Notes: a model not told the origin generated them from the letters alone. A stretch of 64,000 bases of DNA from Aquila chrysaetos chrysaetos (GCF_900496995.4 NC_044006.1:58759204-58823203); one strand, 5' to 3'. Positions 38,564 to 52,557 are shown, counted from the first letter of the stretch. Numbers and translations are program-made.

Positions 38564-38851
38564 CACAGAATCATAGAATAGTTTGGGCTGGAAGGGAACT
38601 TAGAGATCACCTAGTTCCAACCCCCTGCCATGGGCAGGGACACCTTCCACTAGACCAGGTTGCTCAAAGCCCCATCCAACCTGGCCTTGAACACTTCCAG
38701 GGATGGGGCATCCACAACCTCTCTGGACAACCTGTTCCAGTGCCTCACCACCCTCACAGTGAAGAACTTCTTCCTTACATCTAATCTAAATCTACCCTCT
38801 TTCAGTTTAAAGCCATTTCCCCTTGCCCTATCAGTACATGCCCTTGTAAAA
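38564..38851 (-). mobile_element. CR1 LINE, 3' fragment (5' truncated)
   Basis: On the minus strand the sequence reads through the last ~60 codons of CR1 ORF2 (motifs [37 protein letters not shown]), then the short 3' UTR (CTAGTGGAAGGTGTCCCTGC), and ends with ATTCTATGATTCTGTG, the typical CR1 terminal octamer repeat. It is 5' truncated at about 38851. The reading frame of the tail is uninterrupted, so it is a fairly young copy. CR1 is the dominant retrotransposon of birds. Confidence 0.95.
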
Positions 38852-39469
38852 TGGATGCAAATGTGTGTCCACAAGCATGAGGGAGGAAGATGCGAGATTT
38901 TTTATTTGTTCCTTTTGGACTTCACCAACTACAGTGAAAACTTTCTCAGTACTGACTTCTTGTAAAGCTCCCTGAAATCAAGACTATGACCATATCCCAT
39001 GACCAGCATGGAGCAAAAGTCACATTTCACCCATATGCTCACTTAGGTTTATGTTGATGACTTCAGGATGTCTCAACTAAGTTTTCTCGCTAAAAAAAAA
39101 AGCTGAAAGAATAACAACATACTCACCGGCATTCCATTTTTAAGGCAAGTTTGGGAAAAAAAATGGCCCTGCTAATACAGTGATATGCTACATCTCATTC
39201 ATTGCCTGTGAGAGGCAGAGAAGAGAAAAAGGGGAGGGGGAAGCTGGAGATGGAATGAGACGGAAAGCAGAAACAAAGATGCGGTATCTGGAGACAAAAC
39301 AAAAGGAGGGATGACATCGGGGAATGTGCAAAAGATGCCTCTTCCTACATTTGTTGAAACTAAATATGCACACAAACTATAAAGCTGAAATTAAAAGCAC
39401 AGGCAGGCTTATTTGGTTTTATCTTTCCAAGCAGTGAAATGATTTTGTCTATGATTTTTTCCCTGTCAA

Positions 39470-39645
39470 TTCCTGTCCTTTCCTTGCCATGCCTTCTCCT
39501 TTCTCACTTGTCTTTTCTCGTTTTTCTTTTCAATGCCATCTTGCTTTGTTCCTTTTTCTTTGCTTCTGTCTGCTTCTTTCTTCCTCTTCCATTCTTCTCT
39601 TGCTCTCCCTTGTCTTTTTTGTCTTGCTCTTGCTCTCCCATGTGT
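39470..39645 (+). repeat. Pyrimidine-rich low-complexity tract
   Basis: About 175 nt are mostly C and T (CTTTTC/CTCTTG words). Open frames here are compositional. Confidence 0.8.
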
Positions 39646-42600
39646 TCCCTGAGCACATGAAGAACATGAGCACAAATAGTGGAAAAGCATTTTTTTCCTG
39701 ATGCTCCTTTCCTATCCCCATGTGGTTTTGACTGCTGTAGCTCTGTTAGGTTTTAAATACACATGGAGAAGCCACTTGTACTCCCATGTGGTTTAGAACT
39801 ATCTACAGTAGCACACTGCAGGAAAAACATGTGGGAAGGGAATGTGTCGGAAAAGTTGCTTGTACTCCCTCCAACACGTGGGCCACATTTAACAAGGTCA
39901 AGGGACAAGTGTGGCTCACAGGCATTAGTTTGACCGGTACTATAAAAAGGATCATGCATTCTTCTTTCTTTTACCTGCACACACTCTGCAGTTAATCACT
40001 CACCCGAATACAGCTTAGGGAGTTTCAATCGATCTACTTTTATTTTTAGGCTAGATGATCAGATTAACGTATTTTAGGAACAGATTATCACATCTTTTTT
40101 CCTGATTTGACAATTCCAAGACAATGAATGATATAAATGTAACAAGAGGAAACCTTTTTTTTTTCCCCTTTGTCTTCCCTCCTCATGAGAGCATCACGCA
40201 CGCTGTGATTGAGCAGACAAGGGTATGCCTGTTAAGCTGGCTCGGTGTTCCTACGGCAGATACTTTCTACAGAGGGTTCCTTCTGAACTTTCCTGCTATG
40301 AGACCAAATTCACACAAAATGTCTGTGAACTGTTGGTTCATGTTATGCACATTTTGACACCTTTCAGCTGGCTTTCACAGATTTTCAAAGCACCTGTTCC
40401 AATACAACCTGGTTTTTTGGCAGCAACGAGTACCAGTAAGCCCCTGATTTTCTTTCCTCCTTCACTTAACCATTTCTAAGAGTGTACTTGTCAAAAAATA
40501 TAATGAAGTGAAAGGAGGCAAATGCTGTCCAGCTCTCCTAGATAATGGACCACACTTCCTGCAGAAAAAAAATTGTTCGCATTGTTACACAGATTAACTA
40601 AACTGTTCTTGCCTGTCACTCATTTCTTAGGGGAAAGGTCCAGCCCACTTGCAAGTGGGCTGTTTGCCATGTGAACAGATGGGTATGGGCTTCGACAGCC
40701 AAGAAATGATGGATCAAATTTTGAAATTTGTTGCTCGCTCTCCACTTTAGTAGTTCCTAATTGGCCTCAACGGAACTTTATCACTCTAAAAACGGTATAA
40801 TGGCAACAACATTTGACTGAACAAATACACTTCCCATGTAGGTGCTGCAGGCAGGCTTCCTGGCTGACAAAATCAGAGTGACACCATCAGTGAATGTCTG
40901 TTACAAGCTGACATAGCTCTTTGAGGTTAACATGTTGCTGTGTGAGCCTATGGTGGAGACGAAGGGGAGTATCTAGTGCTTATTTTGAATGGTGGTCTAA
41001 GATAAAGTCTTTTGTGTGATAATATCCTTTTAATAAATATAACCATTTAAACAAAGAATGGGTTCACTTATGTCTTACAATAAGCATAAGGCAAGAGGTA
41101 AGAGGTTTTTTCAATGATGCACCATTTATAATATATTGTCTAAAATTGTTACCACCTATATAACCAATATTATTCAGGATTTAACATAGCAAACTGACCA
41201 AAATTAAATTATATTTGACTGCTACTAATAGAGCAAGCAAACAAACTTTCTTTTAGAAGAACATTGTCTCCCAGCTTTCTAAGTGCTGCTATGGCAATAT
41301 ATATTCACCTCAAATTCCTGTGTACTCAGTGAAAATATAGGAAGAAAACAATGTAGATTTATCTTTGCATCCTATTGATGCACTTAGTTCTGGGTTTGTA
41401 TCATCGGCGATTTGAATTATTACTGAAGAAAAAGTGTCCACTTTACCTACAAAATATAGGCTTCTTACACTTCTTCATATTGGTTGTACGTAGGTTTGTA
41501 ATTTTAACTCTCTCTTTCTGTTATCATTTTGACTGTATCAACATTGTATTATGTTAACTAATACCAGCAGTTGCAAGCCAGGATCTTAACATTTTGTTTA
41601 TACTGTAATGGGAATTTCTTGCCTTGTGCCTCTTTCTTGCACACATTTTGACAGGGTACTGATGGATTTGCAAAAATAGTTGAAGAGTTCTATGAGTGCA
41701 CTGATAAGAAGTGATGATGATCATAATTAGTGTTACCTTTAGAAATACATTATATTTTTAATAAAATTGCATGTACAGTAAAAGTAGATAAAATATTCTT
41801 ATAAGCATCTACACAACACATTTCATTAATTATCTCAGGGAAAAAAAAGCAATTTCCCAGGGTCTCTTCCAATTTTTCTCCACCACCTCAGGCCCCGTGC
41901 TATTTCGTATGGGCATGATGATTCCTATTGATTTAAATGTCGTGCTAGGAAGCCTAAATCCCCAAGAGCAATAGAATCTCCCCTATCACTATCCTACTGC
42001 TTATTGACCTAATTCACTAACCAACCATCAGGGTTTTCTCTCACAACAAATAAATCTTGCATGAAACAGACAGTACATGGACAGTCGTAGTTTTCATTGG
42101 TGTTGCCAATATCATAAACTTAGGGTCACCAAATCATTCCTCTTTGTTTCTCAGATTGACCATAATGTCATTTGCCATTTAAAAATGGGCAGAAACCGCG
42201 CCTGTATTTTTAATATCAAAACTATTTCTACAATCTGAAATAAACTTCTTGTCATATAAACAATGCAGACAATGCAGCATGTGCAAAATTCCAGGTATTT
42301 CAATGCTCTGATTTGCCTGTAAGTTATCGCTGGAACGGCTGCTGAACAGGTCTAATGGTTGCAGCATTATAACCACTAATCGAGATATTATTTAGACCCA
42401 GTGTTTACTGCTCAAAATTCTGATAATTGGTAAACTTCCTCTTTCATTAATTGAGCCAAACAAATTAAGAATGAGCCAGGGTTTGTTATGTTATTCTGAG
42501 TCTCACAGGGCAGTCTTTTCAACTAAAACTTTTAACTTGGACTCTGCAGAGCCTGCATCTGAACTTCACTCTCGGTGATTTTACTGGGTTGAATAGCACG

Positions 42601-43081
42601 CTTGTTTATATGTTAAAGCCAGGAGTCTAAACTTAGAGTGGCTCTGTAAAATGTGGTCGTCACTAGATATGAAATACGTTCACCAAAAGAGAACACAAGA
42701 AATACACTATATAAAGAAAAAACCTCCATACTACTTTGATAGGCAGATCTGCTTCAGAGAAGAGGCCTAATCCTGCTCCCAGTAAAGTTAATTAGAGTAA
42801 CAGCAAGGTCCTAAATTACTAGTCCTCTCATCAATATCAAGTTAAGCTTTTATCAATGTAATTTGAAGCAGTATTAAAAGCAATAAATGCTAATTTATAA
42901 TTGTTGATATTATCAAAGCAAGATCATTTGCAACCATACGTAACTGTGCCAGATTTTTATCACATTATAAAGGTTAACATAAGTGTTACAAGAAACATCA
43001 ATGAGCTATGCACACTACGTTTGCTTTTGGTTAGATAAGTATGCTTTGTAGTAGTTGATATTCCCTCTAGATAATGGATAT

Positions 43082-43164
43082 GGGCCAGATTCTCTGCTGA
43101 CACAAAGCAATATAAGTAATTTGGAGGCAGATATGCTGATTTACACTAGCTGCAGATCTAGCCC
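43082..43164. repeat. Ancient MITE-like relic
   Basis: The left end GGGCCAGATTCTCTGCTG and the complement of the right end GGGCTAGATCTGCAGCTAG form imperfect terminal inverted repeats around about 83 bp. The phrases GGGCCAGAT and GCTGATTTACAC are typical of old sauropsid hAT-like MITEs as I remember them. Possible fragments of related elements lie near 14949-15010, 33366-33410, 42766-42800 and 46899-46945. Confidence 0.4.
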
Positions 43165-46100
43165 TAATATCTTTACATGCAATAAACCATCTTAAATAAG
43201 TCCGTTTCCTAACTATTACTCAGCCATTCCTCGCTATTGCCAAAAGGGAACTCTGAATGCCAAGGTCTGCAGGATTTTATTTATCAAAGCTTCTTTTAAG
43301 GCATCTATCATTTTGGCATGCAAGCCTTGCTTTATGACCAGAATCAAACGTTTTCATGAAACAGCAGGATTAATTCTAGCAAAAAATGCCATGTAGTGCA
43401 TGTTCTTGCTGTAATATCTCTTCCAACTAATTATTTTATGAAAACTGCATATTACGTTAGCAGATTTAGATACTTTTGCTGCTTGGTACTGCTGAACTGT
43501 ATAAAGAGAATTTAAAATGTTATACCATGTATCTCTTTAAATACTGGATTACTGATAACTCATTGTTTGTATTTCTGTATTTATCTACCTTGATGAGAAG
43601 CTAACTAAATGCAGAGGTAAGAAAATCACACATCTGTTTGTTATATAAATACAAAAATTATTTTACCAATTAGGTGCTATGCTAAATAACAATTTAGTGT
43701 CCTGACATTAAACATCTGGAGATAAATAGTACCTAAAACATACAGCCTAATTTTCCTTTGAGGTTTATCCATTTTTACTTACATTTGCTGGATGTCAGCT
43801 TATAATAATTACCCTTCTATACACATCTCCAGCACTAATGTGACAGACTGTGAATGCTTCTTGACAATAGAGTATAATATCCTCCTTACAGGCTTCCACC
43901 AGCAAGGCTACAATCTTACTATCGAGTGTATAAACATGTAAAAAAGCTTACTTAAAACATTGACAAATTTCAAATATATTTGGTTTACTGTTTAAAAGCC
44001 CATCAGATTAGGCATCTCTCAATGTATCTAAAAAATAAGGCTAAATGTAAAGAACTTTGGGTACCATGTGTGATGTCTGTAACTGAGTGCTGCCTGAGTA
44101 GCACGAGCAGTAGGTACAACTTTGAAATATTTGTAAATGATGTCAGGTCATTTGAAAAGTAGCAAAAATTTCTGTTTAAAAGCTACTACCAATAAATGTT
44201 GCTTACAAAGACAGAATAGCAATATAATCACTAAAAAGTATTTCCTAGTATTTTTGTAAGTATGACAAACTATGTTCATCTGTGACACAGGACTAGACGT
44301 GGAATTACAGTAGTAGTTCCACTAAAGCAGCAGGAATCTTTGTATTTCTCCATCTGACATTAAAGGAGACATCTTTTCTGTAGGCCTCATTTATACACCT
44401 TCACAAATTTAGTCAAAGACACTAGACTTTTATCTTAAGAAAGAGCAAACACATTATGATCTACATAGCTTTATTTCTCTGTGAGAGAAAGAGAATGACT
44501 GAAAATTCAGTAAATATAGGACTTTCACTTAATTAGAAGGACTTCAAAATATGTTAAAACACCCCAAAAGACAAAGCTGCTGTCCTGGAGGATGCACTAT
44601 CTAGTACATCACAGTGATGCTTGCTCAGATGCTTAAATCCTTACTCAGTTTTTTATGTGATCTTAGACATAAAGTGTACAAATTCTCCTTGTGATTTTCT
44701 TTATTTGACAAGAAATAATAAAATATAAATTAAAATAAAAATTTTAGAGTTTTGATCTGATATATGTTTTAGTAAAATAAGGTGAAAATGGAACTTTCCT
44801 AATTTGTAAGATTTTCCCAAACTGTTAGAAATCAGAGGAGTGATGATGTTTTAAACAAGTGGTACTTCTCTGGTTGCCTCTATTCCTGAGTACTTAAATA
44901 AGGACTGAAATATTAAGAGCTTAAAAGTGTATAATTTAAATGTGAAAGCTCTAAGGTTTTTTTTATTATTTTTTTTACAGCCTATGAGGATGTGGCTCTT
45001 TTCATGTATGAGGGGCAAATCAGAAGATTTTAAGTTTTGACAAATAGAAGCTTAAAACAAGTCAGAAGAAAGCTAATCAAAAGGTAAATAGAGAAGTCCT
45101 TTTTTAATAAATGAATGTCACTTAATTCCAGAAATACTGCCTAGTAGCAAAAATTTTTTTCAGGTTAAACTTAGAATAAAAAATATTAAATCAAAAATGT
45201 ATTCAGCTACTATAGGTTTTACCTTACTGAAATAAATCAATGCTTTCACATATTTCATTAAAAAGCTAATTTCCTTAACTGTTAATCAGAACTATTTGTG
45301 AGCAAACAAAGTATGTTTTATTGAATAGCCCTTGTCTGTAGCCAAACAATGCATTTATTGAAATTAATACATACAAAAAAATTCTGGAAGTAAAAAATAT
45401 TTTTTAAAACATGTGACAAGTACTGCACTTTCACCAGATATGAGGACTGTCTACAGCAATCATACCAAATAAATAATCCACATAATGGCTTAGTTCAAGG
45501 CAGTATTTTATTTACTGTATTGCACTTTTGTGCCTGTGAGATGAGAGAAATTTTCCTGGGTCTTTTGGGGTATGCAGACTCCTTTTCTTTGATGCTATGA
45601 TCATGTCACTGACTGATACATGAGTATCATGTTTTTTCTTCAGATATGAATTCAGCAAGAAATAGATTTTGTAGCAAATTTTTACTTATTCTTTACTGTT
45701 CTTATCTGCTTCAAATATTTTATTCAGTAAAATATATTTCATAATAAAAAATACTCGACACTGACTTAAAAGAAAAGTTCTAGGGGCATTCCATTAATGT
45801 GTGGATGAAACTCTTGGAAGTCAGTAATAATTCCACAGAAAATTAACACTGGAATATCATCTTAAATTACTGTCTTTTAATTCTGTGAAGAGCAATACAC
45901 AGAAGAAAAAATGCCAACTCTTAAATTTTATGAATTAGTCCTCTGGACACACTAAGTGATTTCCCTTTATTTTGAGCAGCTGCATTATTTTGTTTTGACT
46001 AAGAAAGTGCAAGCTGTAAAAAATACGAGCCTGCATGGACTGAGGTAGTTTGTTTCCCTGATTAATTAATATTCAAGTATTAATGCATTTCCTTAATCAT

Positions 46101-48779
46101 TTCTTTGTTCAATATACAGTTATCTTCCTCTTGGAAATTGTAATGAACAGTTTTAAAATGTGTATACACTATGGACAAGTGAAAAAATCTGATAGCAATA
46201 TGACAGTCTGAATCTATCTCATGTCCTTTTTGGAGGGAGAAAGAGAGAAAGAAAAAAAGTCAGGCTGAGGGGTTCGGGACGAGAATTGAAAATATAAATT
46301 TTGTGATGAAAACTAGTTAAACTTACATGTACTACTTAATCTTGCAATGAATCTTTAGCAGTTGCTTTACCTCTAAAGCTAGATTTTAATTTATAGGTTG
46401 CAATATGCTATAAACGATATGGGGATGTTGAAGAATAAATTTCTGTAACGTGCGATCATGCCATATGTGTACATTTCTAACTTTTTTGGGGTGACTATCC
46501 TCTTTTATAGCCTTGGTCTCTTTACCTTTGTAATTCTACAGCTCAGAGCTTTGTCCTCTCCTCCATTTTATGTTTTTTCTTCTCCTCCATTTTATGCTGT
46601 CTCTTCTTGGGTATCGTGTCTGTATTTGACAACCATACCAAAAGATAGAGAAAGCCTTATTTTGTTAACCCACCTGCCTGTTGCCATGCTTTTCTTGTTT
46701 CTGGCAAAATAAAAATTACCAGGACTTCTGTCAGCCAGAACTCTGAAGCTCAGAGTTCATCAGTTCAGCAGTATTAATTTTCATGCTAAAGTATCAGGCT
46801 AGTGATATTACTTCAGATCACACAACAAAAGTCTAAGCATTCATCCTTCGCAGTGTCATGAGGCTTAATATTGCATGTACACAGTGTGTTAGAATTAAGG
46901 GCCTGATCCTGTAGCCAGTATGATGTTCCTTTTGACCTTAACTTGGGCATAATTGAGACATAGGTATACAAACACGTGTTTTTACAACACAGTGACCAGA
47001 CAACCCACGGTGCCAGGAAACTGAGAAGGCAGAATCACCCGATCACCCGTGCTCTGTGTCCGTACCGAAGGAGACGCACACGCTGCCAAGTGGGCAGCTG
47101 GATTGGCATAAAAGAACTATAATAATATCACAAAAAGTAAAAAAGAAAAGAAAAAAATCCAGTGATGATCTCAAAGGTAGTGTGATTCAAGTAAACATAG
47201 AACGTGATGCAGTGAGATGTGATAAAGCCTAATCTTACCATTCTTACAGCAACAAAACTTGAACTGGCCTCCAAAGCCGGACTGAGCTCTTAGATGACTG
47301 ACTGTAATTAGTGAGAGCTATGGATACAGATACAAAATTCCGAACAGCTTTTTGATTAAATCAGCTACCAGTCAGCTACTGTGAATAGTTCAGATGAAAT
47401 GAAATCCATTCGTTCAAAGCACTTTCCTAGTAAGAAGTCCAGTCCTCTGACAGTGCCGTCAACCTGTAAATGGATTGCAGCACAGGTCGGCAGATGATCA
47501 AAAGAGCAGACTATACTGGCTATTCTAAATTAAGTTACTCTGGAATGTTATACTTTATAAGTACTGCTATCTGACCTGCTCTTATTAGCAACACTAAGTA
47601 AGACAAGTAACTTTAAAAATTTAGAGGGGAAAATGCTCTGCTCTTTTTGTACACTATTTGACATATTTGGCAATAATTTGTGAAGTCGGTTGGTTTTGCA
47701 CTTTGTGTTGTCCAATATGTATCTGTAGCAGGAAAAAAAGGACTACCTTTTTGACATTATATAGGTGTTATTTCAAAATCATTAATCTGGCAGAGGCCTT
47801 CAGCTTCTACTCATTTTTTTTAGGCTGAGCAGCTTTCAACATTGAATTTCCCTTTAAGAAATGTTCACGTTCAATAAAGAAGGCAAGATTACACAGAAAC
47901 GTTCTTGTCTGTTCAGAATAGCCACGCGTGAAGAAAAAGGGGATATCTAAAACATTTTGCATACTTCAACTCCAAAGGTCATATACATCATACTTCATGT
48001 GGCACAGTAAGGCCTTTACCTGTGTTTTATTAGTTCAGTCCTAATTTGGTCCACAGCTGAGATATAAACACATGTAACTTCATTGTTTATTTGTAAAATA
48101 TTAAGATTGGGGGGGGGGCGACTATGGCAATGTTTCAATACGTGCAAAATAAAATGTTAATGCAACAGGTTAATGCCTCACATTAGGCGTTGATTAGCTT
48201 AACATGGAGATGTTTTTAGGTAGCATTTGTACATCTTTACTAAATCACCAGTGAAGGCTGTATTGCCGATCTGTCACTACTTTATGTATGCCAAAACGTG
48301 CAAAGCCTTTACCAAAATGCTGCACCAATTTTAGTTACAAAATTATTTTGATTGTAAGCTCGCGTTTCAGCTGGCCATAACCATAGGGAAAAAAACCATG
48401 TGGTTTGATACGCGTAACATTGGGGCGGGGTGTTGGGGGGGGAATACCATGCGATACACATATCGAAGGTAGATATTTCAGAAGCAAAATAACTGACGGG
48501 GAAAGCGATAAGACTCTATTTCTGATGTTTTAAGTTAGCGGGCGGCAGGTCTGCAGAAACGCATCGCTCAAAATTTGCAGACTCTCAAGCTCCCCACCGA
48601 CAGATGCAGTTTAAAGCTGTATTGAGATAAAAGGACTATAGGGATTTGAGGAGATATAAGCGCTTTTACCATGTGGGGTTTTGTTGTTTTGTTTTTTTTT
48701 TTTTTTTTAAAGAAATAAAAAGCCCTGACGAGCTAAACACGCCCCAAATTCGGTCAGAAACAGCATCACCTCTCACGTC

Positions 48780-49720
48780 AAACCCCAAGGACTTGGGGCG
48801 GGGGGGGGGAGGGGGCATTCCGCCACACGCGCGCAAAATACGCGGGGGGGGGGGGGGGCGGGAGGGGGCGCCGTTCGCCTGCCTCCCCCCCCCGCCGCTC
48901 CCGCCCGCCCCACGGCGGCGGCTCCGCCTCGTCGCGGCGATCAGCTGCGCGCGCGTCACGTGGGCGCGTGTCGAAGGTCACGGCGCCCACAATGGAGCTG
49001 TCGGCGTACGCGCAGGGCGGGTGGCGGTTGTTGGGTGACCCCCGCCGTTTTCCCCGCCGTCCTTACGCCGCTCTCCTCCGCGCCGCTTTCCGCAGCCTCC
49101 TCCATCACCCTCAAAGCGGGTTGGGTAAGGCGTGGGGGGAGGAGGCGTGGGGGCGGTGAGGGCCGTGTTCTTTCCTCCGGCGTCGCCACGCGTGTCTCCG
49201 CGTCTACACGCGCGTGTCCGTGCTGCGTTGCCCGGTGTCCACCCCCACCCCCCCGAACACACACACACACGGGGCGGCTCCCACCCGGAGCGTCACCCGT
49301 GGACGGCTCCAGGGTGCCGCTGCGCGGGGTGTCATCGCTAATGCGCGCCTGCTTCATTACAGCTAAAACCCGTCCAAAATTATTTTGGGGGGGGGGGGGG
49401 GGTCGGGGTCCCCCGCGCGTTCGTGTCCGCGTGGCGGGGCGAGGAGGCGGCTTTTTCCGCTGCGAGCGTGTTTGGTTGGTTCTTTTTTCGCGCGTGGACG
49501 CTTCCCGCGGCAAGCCCGGCTTGAGAGTATAGGGCGGTGCAATTAATTCGGTGGTGTTAATGACACCGCCGCCGCCTCCGCGGACGGAGGGAGCCGCCGG
49601 TGTCCGCGGCCGGGGGCGGCGGGCAGCCCCGGTCCCCCGCCTGGCCGAGGGCTCCGGCTCCGCTCCTCGGCGTTGGCGACGGGCTTGCGAGAAGCGCGGA
49701 CGGGGCTTGGAAAGGAAATT
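48780..49720. promoter_or_regulatory. COMMD3: COMMD3 CpG-island promoter
   Basis: GC-rich island covering the COMMD3 start and the 5' part of intron 1. GTCACGTG at 48955-48962 is an E-box of the USF/TFE type (core of a CLEAR-like motif), and AAGGTCA at about 48974-48980 resembles a nuclear-receptor half-site; both are within 40 bp of the start codon. The transcription start is not visible but must be close upstream of 48992. G-homopolymer runs at 48844-48858 and 49387-49402 flank the exon. Confidence 0.75.
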
Positions 49721-52252
49721 GAGGTTTTCCTTCTTTTTTTTTTTTTTTTTTTTTTTCCTCCTCCTCCTTTTTTTTAATGGGAAGGAGATGGAGAGGCGGC
49801 GGGGCGTGCATCGCCGGGCAGCCCCGCCTGGTACGGCTTGCAGCAGCCAGTGCTTCAGCCCCTCTCCTCCTCCTCCTCACACCTTGCCTGCTTGCTCCGT
49901 CCTTTCGCTCTAAAACACCAAATGTGTTTCATTTTGAGGTTTTTGTGGGAAAGATATCCCGTTCAAAGGGCGCGCAGCAGCTCTTGGTGCCGTGTGCGGG
50001 GATTTGGCAAATAAGTGTGTCATCAGTAATTCATTTATTTTAGACGATCCAGACCTGAAAGATATTGACCCTATGGTATTAAAACATTGCCATGCTGCGG
50101 CTGCAACGTGTATTCTGGAGGCAGGAAAGCAGAAAGCCGACATATCTGCTATAAGGTACTAATACTTTGAAGCTACCCCATTTCTCTAGCGGTTGTTACT
50201 TTAAACTGTACTGCCAAGTTAACAGAAAACTAATAAATTCTTTCTCCCTGTAGCACATGTCTTGAGGACTGTAAACTGGACAAAGAGAGAATAGAACAAT
50301 TTTGCACCGAATATCAGGTTTTTAAACCAATTTTAACATATTTATGTTTTCTTTCTCTCACAGGGATTTATTGAATCTAGCAATTTTTTTTTTTTTTTTC
50401 CCCAGAAAAACAAGGATGCATTGGAAATCCTATTGGGAAGGTAGGTCAATCAGTGAGCACAGATAGATAGTTTCAATTTCAGCTACTTTGAAGCTGTCCT
50501 GGGAAACACCTGTGCATACTTTAGGTGATGAAGAAATATTGTTCCATTAAAAAAAAAAAATTCTACATTTTTAACAAACTTCAGACAACAGCTCTTGAAA
50601 TTTATCTTGCTCCTTTCAGAATTCTACTCTTAAGAAACTTTTTGAATTTTTCAAAAGACATTACAAGGATCATAAAAAAGTTCTTTATTAATGGACAGCT
50701 TGAGAAAATGACGTTTTCTTTTAGTGTAGGGAACTTGTAACTGTTGTGTCTTTCAGCATAGGCAGATCTCCTCTCCATATAACTGATGTGTCTTGGCGCT
50801 TGGAGTATCAGATCAAGGTAATTTTAACACATCAAGGTGTCTCTTCAGTCTGTTTCAGTGCTGAGACCTGACTTTTTTCTATGCTCTTTGGTTTTAATTT
50901 AGAGCAATCAACTTCATAAAACTTACCAGCCTTCCTACTTGGTGACCTTAAACGTAGAGGTACTGTATTCCCAGCACCCTCAGAGGAAAAAATGCAATTT
51001 CACGATATTTTTTTTAATAAAACATGCATTGTTGGTTGTTTTTTTCTTCAGAACAGTGATTCAGGATCACACCCAGATGTTAGTTTTAGTTGCACGATGG
51101 AACAACTACAGGTACTTCTTTCCTTCATCATTGTTTCTATGCTTGCCTCTAGTTGTGTATGTAAACTTTTTAACAACTTGCCAATCAAAATGAAATTATA
51201 TATACTGTTATTAAAAAAAAAAAACAACAAACAACCCAGGACCGGGAGGGTAGGGGAGAATCTTCTATAAAAATTATCCAAGTGTAGTTTTCCTGTCGAC
51301 TCAAATAAAGTTGCAAAGTAACTGATTTTAGTTGCATGGGGAGTGTTTTACATACGTGCATAAATATTTTGTCTGTTTTCATAACTGTAATATATATATA
51401 TATATGGGAGGACATACATCATTTTTCTGAAACTCTGATTTCCCCGTGCTTTAGAGAAATGATTAAAGAACCTGGTTCAATGATTTAAGTGTGTCATGAT
51501 TAAAAATAGAGAACGAGCTGAAGGCTCTTCAGTGGTGTTAATGACATGTAAGAAATGTACTGAAACAAACGTTGATCTTTGTTTAGCGATTTAAATGTGT
51601 AACTGAACAATAGAGGTATTGTAATGCTTGGAAGTGACCAAACTGTGGAGGATTGGGAAGAGGGGTTGGGGGGAGAGGAAAAGCAAGATATTAAAACTTC
51701 AGGTTTACACCTCTGCTTTTCTAACGTGTGCCTCAAAAGTCGTCCTTTTCTTAATAATGTGTTTTTAATTGGTTTGCTGACTTAGTTAAACCTGATGTGC
51801 TTTGGCTGGAGAACGGTCCTAGTACAAAATAGCACTCCAAATATTTTCAGTATTTTAGAAATGTATATAGTACTTCAAAGCCTAGAGCAAATGTCAGCGT
51901 TGGCCATCTTAACGATACCGATAAAATCTACGTGTTAAGAGTAGTGATCTATTTTAGTAGATAACGTATGTTAAAAGGTGTTTTCCTTCAGTTCCCACTT
52001 TGCTTACTACATTGTAAAATAGGGAGCTATTTAATTACTTGCTGGCATTGTTCATCAGTTGCAACGTTTCTTTGTGGTATAAGGTGCTGGTTTCCCTTGC
52101 CTCTCTCTCTCTCTCTGTAAAACAAATATTCTGTTCCTCTAGCTGACCTTTTAAAAAACGTGTTTATCCTAAGACAGTATTTCATCTCTTAGGATTTAGT
52201 TGGAAAACTAAAAGATGCTGCAAAAAGTCTAGAAAGAGCGACTCAGATGTGA
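48992..52252 (+). CDS. COMMD3: COMMD3, COMM domain-containing protein 3 (8 coding exons, complete)
   Basis: Coding exons are 48992-49124, 50044-50155, 50254-50317, 50406-50440, 50757-50817, 50903-50959, 51052-51111 and 52193-52252. All introns are GT-AG and the phases add up to an uninterrupted 193-codon frame plus TGA. The product closely matches vertebrate COMMD3 (human 195 aa, from memory): a helical N-terminal part with a DPDLKDIDP stretch at the exon 1/2 junction and the block LKHCHAAAAT, then the C-terminal COMM domain from about residue 120 (W128-R-L) to the end (LKDAAKSLERATQ). Known family role: subunit of the hetero-decameric COMMD ring in the Commander/CCC complex, which works with Retriever in endosomal recycling and affects NF-kB and cullin-RING regulation. 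Exon 1 is the most divergent and GC-rich part, two residues shorter than human before the exon junction. The start is fixed by the conserved MELS beginning. BMI1 lies just downstream in the same orientation. Confidence 0.97.
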
Positions 52253-52557
52253 TTGAAGGAAGGTGTCAGCCTGCTGAGCTGAAGTACTCTCATTCCTGAG
52301 TGTCTTCTAAATGACAAATGTCTTTCATCTCTTGATGCAAACTGTTGTGGTTTTTTTTTTTTTTTAAGTCCTTGGATGCGAATTAAGTGAAATAACTTTT
52401 TTATGACCGGACTTGGTATTCCTTGCTCGTGTCATTTTTTTTTTTTTTTAATTAACTCTTGTTAAATAGTTGCTTAACTGTCGTGTCTTCAAAGCATTCC
52501 TTCTGTTTAACTTTGTGTATTTTTAGAATTGTCACGGATTATTTTTCTGTGGGATCT

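Larger units (their letters stand above)
38852..48779. other. Intergenic, upstream of COMMD3
   Basis: About 9.9 kb of AT-rich non-coding DNA with a pyrimidine tract (39470), MITE-like relics (42766, 43082, 46899) and a poly-T run (48691-48708) just before the COMMD3 CpG island. No exon is recognised. Confidence 0.65.
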
